Origin: Isoetes taiwanensis | Lineage: Eukaryota > Streptophyta > Lycopodiopsida > Isoetales > Isoetaceae | Length of the DNA: 64,000 nt | Reading direction: 5' to 3' | Assembly (NCBI GenBank): GCA_021234155.1 | Contig: JAJEKV010000017.1 | Span: forward strand, 12,593,525 to 12,657,524 | Shown: piece by piece, positions 56,001-64,000 of the stretch | Numbering within the stretch: the first letter of the stretch is position 1 | Layout: each line of letters opens with the position of its first letter | The notes under the pieces: model-generated | What the model was told of the DNA's origin: nothing | Database searches by the model: none | The model's input: only the letters and a program-made list of their open reading frames with translations | Made by a program: the position numbers and the translations under genes

Positions 56001-57320
56001 GCATTGTTACATGGTTCTACATTGTCAAGTCTATAGCCACAACCAAGTTAATTGAAATTTAATTTAATCTGCAGTCTGATCTAAATTGTTTATTCCAGAG
56101 GTGTGGGCATGAGTCGGGGCCGTTGATGGGTTGATAGGGGTATCCAGTATCACCGGTGCTTGTTCAGAAGGTGCAATCCCACACATTTTGCACCTGCACA
56201 AGATGGAGCATAAATACGTCCCCTCCTCTTCACTCCACAATTCAGATCTGCCTCTTCTCCTTCCAGATCTACTGCAATTTGTGGAGGATTCATCGATTCA
56301 ACTTGTGGGTTGTTGATTCCACTGTAGATATGTAGCCTGTGGCAGCACAAAATATGCAAGTTCCCAATCCATAAGTAGCCATCAATATGCAGCTTAGGCA
56401 TGTGCCACGATGCCATGAATCCAAGTCCTATTGTTGAGACTTGTGCTTTTATATATGAATGTGCACAATATGGTAGAGTTCCTCCATTTTACAACACGCA
56501 TACTTGATAAAGAGCAAGATGTCCAGCCTCCATAAAACATAATGAACAATACATCGGGCAGACAGAAAGAAGGAACTTAGCATAGTGTTAAGAATTTCTA
56601 CAACTGTCATGATTTAAGATATATCTTGTAAAGCAAAGCGGCAAAGAAATGGGAACCCATTTCAGAAGAGGAACCAAAGGAAGAAATTTTTTTTGAAGAA
56701 ATTTCTGCCCAAAGGAAAGAAAGATAAATCATCCAAGCCCCAGGCTAGATAGGCAATCTTTCACTTTCACTGCATTGCACAAATCACTCTTCTCAAATGT
56801 GCAATCTTCTCGCTTTTGCCTTTCAGATTTTTCTTCAGAGCCTACTGTTTGCATTTGACACTCATTATGGCTGTAGCTTTTGTCTGTGGTCATGCACTTT
56901 GTGCACTTTGTGCCAGGTTTGTTTGATAAATTTACGGAAGATAATTCATCAACTAAGTAGCCAATAAGGTTGTCATTATGAGGTAAAAGTCAAGAACGTG
57001 AGATGAAATGCAAGAACGTCGCGTAAAAACTAATAACAATGTCAACGCCTAAATTTATCGTAACTTTCTTTTATGCATCTTAAATCATAGTGCAACACTT
57101 TGTTCACTGTGCCCGTTCTATATCTCAAGTACCCGTAAATCATATTCGTTGCACAATATCAATTATGTAAATTACTTTGAAGTATTAATCTTTCCTCCCT
57201 CAGTTCTATAAATTGACCTTCATAGCTTCATAAACAAAACTCCTGCCCTAAGAAAAAGACACCCTATGAATAAACAAAAAGGACCCGACACGAAATGATG
57301 AAATAGAAACCATGAAAACA
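56001..57320. other. Unclassified sequence
   Basis: About 1.3 kb with no recognised gene. A promoter-like stretch around 56208-56285 has ATAAATACGTCC followed by a C/T-rich leader, but no downstream frame supports it. The sequence from 56700 to 57200 is AT-rich, with scattered short repeats such as CAAGAACGT (57002-57018). Confidence 0.35.
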
Positions 57321-57338
57321 CACTTTCGCGGCACTGGA

Positions 57339-57468
57339 GGGCAACCCCTCGTGCGTAGCACCTTGTTTTTCTGGTTATCATAATTGTTGCAATAGTGATA
57401 ACTATTTATGGGGCTACTGTGTGTAAAAGGAGAGTCCTTTTTTTTTTGGGTTGCCCTACGGGCAACCC
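57339..57468. repeat. Short element with GGGCAACCC / GGGTTGCCC ends
   Basis: GGGCAACCCC at 57339-57348 and the palindrome GGGTTGCCCTACGGGCAACCC (stem 9 bp, loop TAC, 57448-57468) enclose about 100 bases and a T-run. The palindrome closely resembles the ends of the foldback structure at 54782 and 55969, so this may be a small related copy. Confidence 0.5.
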
Positions 57469-59262
57469 TTGGGGAGTGTGGAGCAAGACACATAGAGGGC
57501 CACGATTTAAGAATCTTGCAGCATATTCCTTGTCCACGGCTATGGACTTTTGGGATTTGAGGGACCCCTGATTACGATTAGACGACGTGGATTCCATATG
57601 AGTCTGGCGGAGGGATGCGGTCGGCAGATCTTTGAGGCTCCAAGCCTGTCATCCATTGATGTCTGCTCCAGGGATGGATTTCATGTAAAGGATTTTGCAG
57701 AGCTTCCAGGCCCTTTTTTTTGCTGGACGGATTCCAATCCCTTGGCTGCTTTGCACCTTGTGGACAAGCCAGCTCTTAGATCGCTAGGTAATTAGATTAA
57801 AGCAACACCAAATGGGCCGGTTTGGACCGGCCAGGACTTCAGTTTTGGCGTCTCCAGTTTTCCGTCGGGTTCCAACTTCAGAGGGACCATTAATTGGACT
57901 CGAACTGTAAGCCGATCTGTAAGGAAGGCGTGGACCTTGAATAAGGTATTCTTCCTTTAAGTCTGAAACTTTGTAATGTTGCCAGAGATAATCAGTTATT
58001 TCATGCCAATCTGAACATATCGAAATCCAAGTATCGTGGATACTCGAAGGTCTTTGGAGGAGTCGAAGCAGTTTGCTTATAGTCATAGGATCCTTTACTG
58101 GAGACGTTGTGCTGTTAATTTATGGATTGGATTCTGGAAGGAGAAGGCAGTACTGGCGCTTGCATCAACTACCATGGTATGGAACTGGCGAGTGCCAAAG
58201 GTGGTATTTAGTTTAGTCAGAAGTATATTGTATGATGCTATTGTTAAGTGACCTCTGCTCGATGTTTAATCTTCACTCTCTTTTATGTTCCTTGTACACT
58301 TGAAACTGGCATTGGTTCAATTTCTTGTGCAGAGTGTCAGGAAGTGGGATGTTTCTATCCACCTTTGAAATGAAATTCTTGTGAAGGGACAGTTTCCCAG
58401 ATGTTAAACGTACCGTGGGAAAAACATTTATACTCAAAGCTTGTCTTTTAACAAATAGATGTGCCTATGCTTATATCAATGGGCTGATGAGTACACATCT
58501 GGATTCCACAATGCAAGGGCCCTTTTTCCAGTGGATCAACATCATGTCACAAATTGCAGAAGCAAAGAAGCAGTTATGGCTACATTTCCTAGCAGTTCCA
58601 CATAAGAGCCACATGGGATATGTTGGGCAAGCAAGTTGTTGTAACAGTTCAGCAGAGTCTTTCGATGGTCAGTGACATGCTGGAGAAAGGGTGGATTGTT
58701 AGACCTACTAAAAATTGAGGAAATTTTGCCGCAGTTGTTATATGCAATGGCATTACTCCCAATCTTTTCTCTAATACGCGGTTTGGGATGAGCTCAATCA
58801 AGTGGCAACAAAATGAGAGGGAAACGTCACGAATTCATATTGTTCTTGCTGAAAAACAGGAAGAAGTAAGGATAATTTAAAATGCATGAATTTTCTTCCT
58901 ATATAAGATTCTTTTTTATGTCTTCATGCCAGTATTTTACCTTCACAAAATCCAGAATTAATCCTTCTAGACTTTTGGTATTGTTATACTATTAAGAGCT
59001 TGTGCAATCACATCTGTAGGTCCAAGTGTATTAATCTTATTGTTACATTATCAATACTTTGTGCAATCACATTTTTATGTCATTTTTCTATTGAGAGTTT
59101 GTTCAATATGAAGTAATCTGTATCTATATGCGTTTGTTCAATTATATTAAGTAATCTGTGTCGTTAAGTAGACAAGGAGTCAATTTTTATTGCAATCCCA
59201 GATTGCTTGGAAGATGCATATGACATCTTATTTTTAAATAACTCTTAGTACTTGGCAATCAG
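57469..59262. other. Sequence upstream of the SEX4-like exons
   Basis: 1.8 kb with no gene that I recognise. A frame starting after a CAG at 58595 reads RATWDMLGKQVVVTVQQSLS and MVSDMLEKGWIVRPTKN, then a TGA, and continues in the same frame for about 50 codons (GNFAAVVICNGITPNLFSN). It is protein-like in composition and could be an exon or a decayed gene. The stretch 58880-59260 is AT-rich and probably intronic. Confidence 0.35.
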
Positions 59263-59322
59263 GTTACCAACACCAAGGATGTGGAATCTAAAACCGATGA
59301 GTACACTGCAAGCATGCAAGAA
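59263..59322 (+). CDS. SEX4: Candidate exon of SEX4-like gene (acidic N-terminal part)
   Basis: After an acceptor CAATCAG the frame reads TNTKDVESKTDEYTASMQEQ, followed by TEP. It resembles the acidic segment before the phosphatase domain in plant SEX4. Possible donors (GTGCAA after 59322) leave two bases over, whereas the next exon needs one, so the junction does not join in frame. Either the exon boundary differs, an additional small exon exists, or the locus carries an indel. Treat as probable but unresolved. Confidence 0.45.
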
Positions 59323-59403
59323 CAGACCGAACCGTGCAATTCTTAGTCATGCTTTGGCTTTTTATGGGTTGTTGCTAGTTTTCTAAACGGGTTATGTTAT
59401 CAG

Positions 59404-59480
59404 ACTTAACGTATAGGCATGAACTTGGGATGAATTATGCACATGTTCTACCAGATGTCATTATTGGTTCATGCTTGCAG
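59404..59480 (+). CDS. SEX4: SEX4-like phosphoglucan phosphatase, exon
   Basis: Between acceptor TTATCAG and donor CAG-GTATTG the frame reads [20 protein letters not shown], then GSCLQ. This is highly similar to the start of the dual-specificity phosphatase domain of plant SEX4 ([20 protein letters not shown] in Arabidopsis, from memory of the family). SEX4 acts in the plastid and removes phosphate from glucans so that starch can be degraded. The exon ends in phase 0. Confidence 0.85.
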
Positions 59481-59567
59481 GTATTGAAATTTTTTTGTCA
59501 ATTGAAACAATTGAAACTGACAATTACAAGGATCAGGGGCTTCTAGAAAACTCATTTCAGTGTTCAG

Positions 59568-59644
59568 AATCCTGCAGATGGTGATCAGTTAAAAGAAGAA
59601 GGTGTCTCAATAATATGCAGCCTACAGCAAGATCCTGACCTAGC
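59568..59644 (+). CDS. SEX4: SEX4-like phosphoglucan phosphatase, exon
   Basis: After acceptor GTTCAG the frame reads NPADGDQLKEEGVSIICSLQ, then QDPDLA, with donor GC-GTATCC at 59644. The string matches the SEX4 segment that ends in CLQQDPDLEYFGVD. The first base of the next exon (60212) completes the Ala codon exactly, so D-L-A-Y-F-G-V reads across the intron. This phase match is strong evidence that the exons belong to one gene. Confidence 0.87.
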
Positions 59645-60211
59645 GTATCCTCAACAAAAAGCTTGTAAATGTTTTAATTTTATGTTGACCAGAGGATTAG
59701 TAAAGGAAGTTTTTATTCTTCTTACATAAAACTGGAGGCTATTTGGAAACCTGTTAGGCTTAAAATTCAGTTTTCCGCATATAGTGTATATAGTTTGACA
59801 AAATTTGACTTGTTATATAGGAGATGTTTTCAGACAATTTAGAGTTTAGCAGCTTTTCATCTTCTATTGCGTCCAAATGATGTTAAAACAAAGGGAAGAT
59901 GGATGTAGTTGGATAATATATGACTATAAATCTACACATGAAATCAATTCTGGAACAAGTCCTTGAGTGGTTCATTCCTTGTTCTATAAAAGATTCTAGT
60001 TTTTAGTTGTCTGGTGGTCGTTTGCATGGTTTCTGCATGCTATTTAATCAATTGAAATAAGTGAACTTTTTGTTGTAAAGATGATGATTCAGTATCTTTG
60101 GGATGACCGGCATTTTCTGATAGATGATGGACATAGGTTTGGCGTAGTTATTATATCTAGGATAAGAGTTAACTTTAGCTATGTATTTGTTGTGGGGCTT
60201 TTATGTTGTAG

Positions 60212-60292
60212 ATATTTTGGAGTCAATATATCAGAAATCCAAAAACGGGCTGCTGAAGTTGATGAAATTGAGCACATTCGTCTTCCCATACG
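60212..60292 (+). CDS. SEX4: SEX4-like phosphoglucan phosphatase, exon
   Basis: After acceptor TTGTAG the frame reads YFGVNISEIQKRAAEVDEIE, then HIRLPIR, with donor CG-GTTGCG at 60292. The string fits the phosphatase-domain segment YFGVDI...IQHIR...IR. In known SEX4 the next residues lead to Asp-Phe-Asp and then the catalytic Cys motif (HCxAGxGRA) and a carbohydrate-binding module; none of these is present between here and 64000. They may lie beyond a transposon-filled intron or be lost. Confidence 0.87.
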
Positions 60293-61312
60293 GTTGCGTT
60301 ATCCTACTCTAATTATGTTTTTTTTAATATGTAGATTATTAATGTGTTAATTGACATGCCTTAATTTACTTTTCTTGCTCTGCTTTGCCAATATTGTTCG
60401 TGCTTTAAGAATAAATTTATTTGAGGTTTTTACATGTCAAACCAATGTTGTTCTAAACTCAAATGTCGTCGTTGATGCTGGCAAGCATTGCAATGTGCAA
60501 AAGGCTTTACAAAAGCGTTGCGCCTTGCTATATGATTTTCCTGTGTTGCGATTTGTTCTTACATTATGTATTCCATATCATGGATGCTTCGGGCTAGTTA
60601 TAGGCTTAATTTATTATGATTACATGATGGTAGTGCGGTGCAACATGCACTACATTTGTTGCAATGGTTGTAATTACACCAATGGTTTTGAGATATTTAT
60701 AGTTTTGATAATATTCAAGAATGACAATTTGATGTAAAAAAAGTTTTTATAATATTCGAGAATGGCAATTTAATGTAAAGAGGGGCAATTGCACAAAATT
60801 ATTTTGCACAAAATTATTTTAGGTAGCAAATATTTTCGATAGTGGGAAGCTTTTGGATGGGAAGCCATGAATGGGCACTTGCTCTTATATTCCTTAGGTG
60901 TTGCAATGTCTTTGATGATGGGGCATGTCAATCACAAAATCATAGGCCAGTTGGTCTCCGTGGACGATAAAATCATATTCTATTCTATTCTTTAATTGTT
61001 ACCAAGAAATGGAAACGTGTGCCCGGCGATAACGAGCATTAGTCATGGACGTGAAATGGGTAGATGAGAGTTTATAAGTTGAAGGAATGTTGTAGATGTA
61101 ATCTAGAATGGAGTGCTAAGATGTGAATGGTACTTTGCCCTATTGTAATGCCAATATCATCACTCCATGTAAAGGTCTATGAGAGGTGGTGGTGTAGTGG
61201 CAAGAAATGTTGTAGTGAAACATTGCAACAAAATGTATCAAGGCCATCCTTCCTTGTCACTGCCCCACAATGATGGCATTGTCCCCGCAAACATTTCAAC
61301 ACACACTTCTTA
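60293..61312. other. Probable intron or decayed downstream part
   Basis: AT-rich sequence after the last SEX4-like exon. A 128-codon frame at 60351-60737 is hydrophobic and Cys-rich but shows no conserved motif. It is most likely chance. It contains a LINE 3' stamp at 60940-60992. Confidence 0.4.
60940..60992 (+). repeat. LINE 3' end remnant with hairpin and (TATTC)n tail
   Basis: CATAGGCCAGTTGGTCTCCG, then GTGGACGATAAAATCA and three TATTC units. The stem is AGGCC/GGTCT with loop AGTT. Only the last 50 bases of the LINE were inserted, so this is an extreme 5' truncation. Confidence 0.82.
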
Positions 61313-61361
61313 GAATAGAATAGAATAGAATAGAATAGAATAGAATAGAATAGAATAGAGT
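61313..61361 (-). repeat. (TTCTA)n microsatellite, probable LINE tail
   Basis: About ten TAGAA units on the plus strand, equal to the TTCTA tail of the L2-like LINE family on the minus strand. The next bases (GAGTTTTTTTTAG) are only weakly like the LINE trailer, so this is either the tail of a nearly fully truncated copy or an expanded microsatellite derived from one. Confidence 0.55.
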
Positions 61362-61408
61362 TTTTTTTAGAAAGGCATATACTATTGGCTTTCGAAGAAT
61401 CACCTATT

Positions 61409-61729
61409 GGGTAAAAGCATGTTAGGGTGTCCCTTAAAAAGTATTATTTAGTGACCAAAAAAGTACCTAAAAAGGTACCCAGGACTGGGTACTGGGTACC
61501 CGTGTAATATCTCAATAAAAGTTACATTTTAGAACTTTTATATATATTTTGGTCTCCGGTAGCATTATCTTTATCTTAACTTTGAATATTAATGCGTCCT
61601 TGACTTTTATTTTGGACCTTTGTACTAGTTTTAATGAAAATAAAAATGAGAAAGTACCCAGTTCTGAAGTACCTAGTGTATGTACTTTTGCAGGTTCCAA
61701 AAGTGGTACACCCTAACATGCTTTTACCC
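61409..61729. mobile_element. MITE with 22-bp perfect terminal inverted repeats
   Basis: The 321-bp unit begins GGGTAAAAGCATGTTAGGGT and ends with its exact reverse complement (22 bases identical). Both flanks show TATT (61405-61408 and 61730-61733), a possible target duplication. Near both ends are further inverted strings around GGTACCCAG/CTGGGTACT. No coding capacity exists; it would depend on a transposase elsewhere. The GGG-start termini are reminiscent of Harbinger-type MITEs, but these make 3-bp TWA duplications, so the superfamily is uncertain. Confidence 0.85.
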
Positions 61730-62190
61730 TATTATGGTAGAATTCTAATTAGAGTGTCTACATACTCTTTGTCTCAACATGCCATCAATGGCAAAAATAG
61801 TCCACTGACTCAAGGGATGGATGGTGAATAGGAAAGTTCCGAGAGTTTCTTAAGAAAAGCTTTTATGCCATTCAATAAAAATATTCCCACCCCAATGTGC
61901 GTAGATTGCTCATTGAGATTAAGAATTGAGATTGAGAGTAGCTGCAATTATCATAGTTCCTTTGTGTACCGTTCATCCCATTTTTCCATCCATTTTTGGA
62001 TAGAAGACTGCATTTACTCTTGTAGAGCCCAAAGTAGCTCAAGAGTAACATCTGGCCACTCTTTTCTATCTCTTTGCTCTCTTCTTGTGTAAAAATAATA
62101 GTTATCAGCTGCAAGGCAGATTCAAGTGAAGAAATACCCAGATCATCTGCATGAAGGATCTCAAGATACCTCAGCTTAATGTTCAAGACC
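61730..62190. other. Short unclassified spacer
   Basis: About 460 bases of AT-rich sequence between the MITE and the microsatellite at 62191. No gene or repeat is recognised. Confidence 0.4.
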
Positions 62191-62219
62191 TCTATCTATC
62201 TATCTATCTCTCTCTCTCG
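62191..62219 (+). repeat. (CTAT)n(CT)n microsatellite
   Basis: CTATCTATCTATCTATCTAT followed by CTCTCTCTCTC. It lies exactly at the broken 3' end of LINE copy 4. Confidence 0.85.
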
Positions 62220-62224
62220 GGGCG

Positions 62225-64000
62225 AGATATGGCGACCACTAAAAGACAAACCAGAAAGGCTTCCAGCCTGCACTGGCTCTCCTCTCCACACACTCATCCC
62301 ACAACATGTTAGTAGTGAAATCAATTCCCAGATACTTGAAGATCCGCACCATCTCCACTTCCTGTCCTCTGTAATATAACTCCGGGATAGGGTGTTGCGA
62401 GGACAGGATCGCGAGAAGCTTAGTTTTGTGCAAGTTCACTGTCATTCCCGTTGCCCCCACGTAACCCACCGGGGCATCCAAATGCCGCTGCATACTTTAG
62501 GCCGCGTGTGGGCTAGCAAACCTACATCATCCGCATATAGTAACTGGCTCACAGAGGTTGCATCAGATAATTGCACCCGGCTCCCCCATGGTGCTGCATC
62601 CACGTCTCCAAGCTATCAATGTACAACCCAAAAAGCGTTGGAGACAACGGGCAGCCCTGCTTAACTCCCATAGTGCTAGCTACCCGTCGATCTTCATAAG
62701 GCAGTGCAGCATAAATCCCATCATAAAGCTGGTGCACCACATTATGCAACTCCTGTGGAACTCGCAATTCTTGCAACCTCTGCCACAACATGTCTCTGGG
62801 GACGGTATTATATGCAGTCTTAAAATCTACAAAGCAGCAATACAAGTCCTATCGCACATTCCGGCTTGCCTCCATCAACACTCTCAAAGTGAAGATATGG
62901 TCGGTCGTGGAGTGAGCTGGGCGAAAGCCTGCCTGGCCAATTGCCCACATCCCTGCCTCCTCGGCCCACTTAGTGAGTTTCTTCTCCACCACCCCTGCCA
63001 GGAGCTTTGCAAACAGCGAGCTTACCATAATCATCCGGTAATTTGCCGGCTCATCCGTATTACCAGCTTTATGAACAGGAACAACCTTACTAACCATCCA
63101 CTCCTGGGGGAGCCCCTCGCTCAAAGCCTGGTTAATGATCACCGTCAGGGGCCCTACCACAGATGGGCCACCCCATTTCAACAAATTTCGGCCTGCAGCC
63201 CCTCAGAAATCCTTTTGCCTTGCCATTCGCCCGGATGCACGAGACCCTGCTGGACATCCTCCCGCGTGAGCTGCAGCACCTCTCCTACCTGATCCGGGAC
63301 CCTGGCATTAGCTCCTGGGGGGTCATATAACTCCTGCAAGCGGTGCATCCATTGCTCCACACTTACATTACCAGCCACCTGGCGCTTCTGGTGTAACACC
63401 TTACGCCAAAAAGCTTTTGGCTCTGCCATGAGCATGTCAAACAGGCGCTCCTGGGTTTCTGCCATGTATCTCCCCTTCTTGTCTTTTAGGAAGAGCTTAT
63501 AGTCTTGCAGGGCCTGTGGTCGCAATTGTGGATCTATGACCAAGCGCAGCTGGCTCTTTAGAGCCTTGCAATCAGCATCAAACCACGGGTTCTCAGGAAA
63601 ATGCGCGGTGTCCCTCCTTGGAGGGCCCTTCACTGCAAAGGAAGCACCAGCAGCTGCAAGCAGCGCCCGCACCAGCCATGCACACCTGTCTTGCAGTGTG
63701 TAGAAGCTATCAAACCCCTGTAACTCCTGCACCAACACAGCTTCATACTGTCCCTGCTTCTGATAGCGTGGGATGTATGGTATGGTAATCCTCCACGCCC
63801 CCTTTGCGGTGTCTCCACTATTGAGTGCTCCCAATTCAGCGTGACATAAAGCAGGTAGCGATCTGACAAAGCCTCCTCATCCCCTGTGCTTGTGCCAATG
63901 GAGAAGTGTGTAACCATGTCAAGTGCTGCTACCGGAGCAAGAAGGTAATCCAACACACTAGCTCCCCCATCCTGCCTATCACTCCTGCAAGTAACACCCC
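62225..64000 (-). mobile_element. L2-like LINE, copy 4 (3'-truncated, runs off the window)
   Basis: Minus-strand LINE of the same broad family but more diverged from copies 1-3. It contains the endonuclease C-terminal part, RT, and stops within the segment after the RT palm (KYLGIDFTTNMLWDE, SAGWKPFW) at the microsatellite. The family hairpin and tail are absent. It continues beyond 64000 on its 5' side. Confidence 0.85.
62239..63990 (-). pseudogene. ORF2 of LINE copy 4: endonuclease end and RT
   Basis: Frames in order: 63630-63956 has LDYLLAPVAALDMVTHFSIG and EALSDRYLLYVTL (SDR where SDH is usual). 63178-63834 has WFDADCKALKSQLRLVIDPQ, KDKKGRYMAETQERLFDML and AKAFWRKVLHQKRQVAGN-type linker. 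62849-63184 has VVPVHKAGNTDEPANYRMIM and AGFRPAHSTTDHIFTLRVL. 62549-62845 has MYCCFVDFKTAYNTVPRDML and GVKQGCPLSPTLFGLYIDSL. 62239-62493 has MTVNLHKTKLLAI and IFKYLGIDF. The catalytic YADD region (near 62500-62545) is in a shifted frame: the bases give a YADDV-like reading. Several single-base breaks make it inactive. Confidence 0.82.

Noticed and set aside
57550-58251. Open frames as host gene exons
   Set aside because: The frames on both strands are short, have no recognised motif and no convincing splice pattern.
60351-60737. 128-codon hydrophobic frame as a membrane protein gene
   Set aside because: It lies in AT-rich probable intron, has no conserved motif or sensible start context, and its Cys/Tyr/Ile bias follows base composition.

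Overview
This window looks like a piece of a large, repeat-rich land-plant nuclear genome. Three things suggest this: plant-type Ty3/gypsy retrotransposons (two chromodomain-bearing pol genes, a third gag-protease-pol gene and a Tat/Athila-like pol gene), a full-length plant-type L1 LINE, and split exons that read like SEX4, the plastid phosphoglucan phosphatase of plants. A second LINE family, resembling the L2-like 'stringent' LINEs best known from animals, is atypical for a flowering plant. With the large size of the non-genic part this makes a seed-free plant (such as a fern) or another large-genome plant plausible, but the species cannot be settled from the sequence. There are no rRNA genes, complete tRNA genes, CRISPR arrays or prokaryotic operons. 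Almost every long reading frame belongs to a transposable element, and nearly all are broken.

Layout. 1-4439: an LTR (minus strand, 2856-4439) with a PBS-like site and about 2.85 kb of poorly coding internal sequence running off the left edge. It has landed in the integrase of element A. 4440-9696: element A, a minus-strand Ty3/gypsy element with long gag-protease ORF, damaged pol, a perfect tRNA-Met-type PBS and a probable 5' LTR. 9697-16205: element B, a minus-strand chromovirus with gag, protease, RT-RNase H, integrase and chromodomain fragments, split by a 2-kb insertion with a 12-bp target-site duplication. 16706-21053: element C, a chromovirus whose RT-RNase H half lies on the minus strand and whose integrase half lies on the plus strand, followed by a polypurine tract and a 1.4-kb LTR related to the first one. 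21054-26417: AT-rich sequence with no recognised gene. 26418-27104: a pyrimidine-rich minisatellite.

27105-31900: L2-like LINE copy 1 (plus). 31901-35077: decayed internal end plus a third LTR of the same group. 35078-36698: an antisense L1 ORF1-like fragment that was the target for 36713-44486, an essentially full-length L1 flanked by a 14-bp duplication. 44706-48440: L2-like LINE copy 2 (minus). 51089-53431: element E, Tat-like RT-RNase H with a gutted integrase, cut by L2-like LINE copy 3 (53432-54506, plus). 54778-55997: a long inverted-repeat (foldback-like) structure with palindromic ends. 59263-60292: exons of the SEX4-like gene, the only recognisable host gene, with its catalytic exons outside the window or lost. 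61409-61729: a MITE with perfect 22-bp terminal inverted repeats. 62225-64000: L2-like LINE copy 4 (minus), running off the right edge.

The most unusual system is the L2-like LINE family. Its copies share a 3' terminal stem-loop kept by a compensatory base change, and different copies end in different short tandem repeats, (TTCTA)n or (CTTC)n, instead of poly(A).
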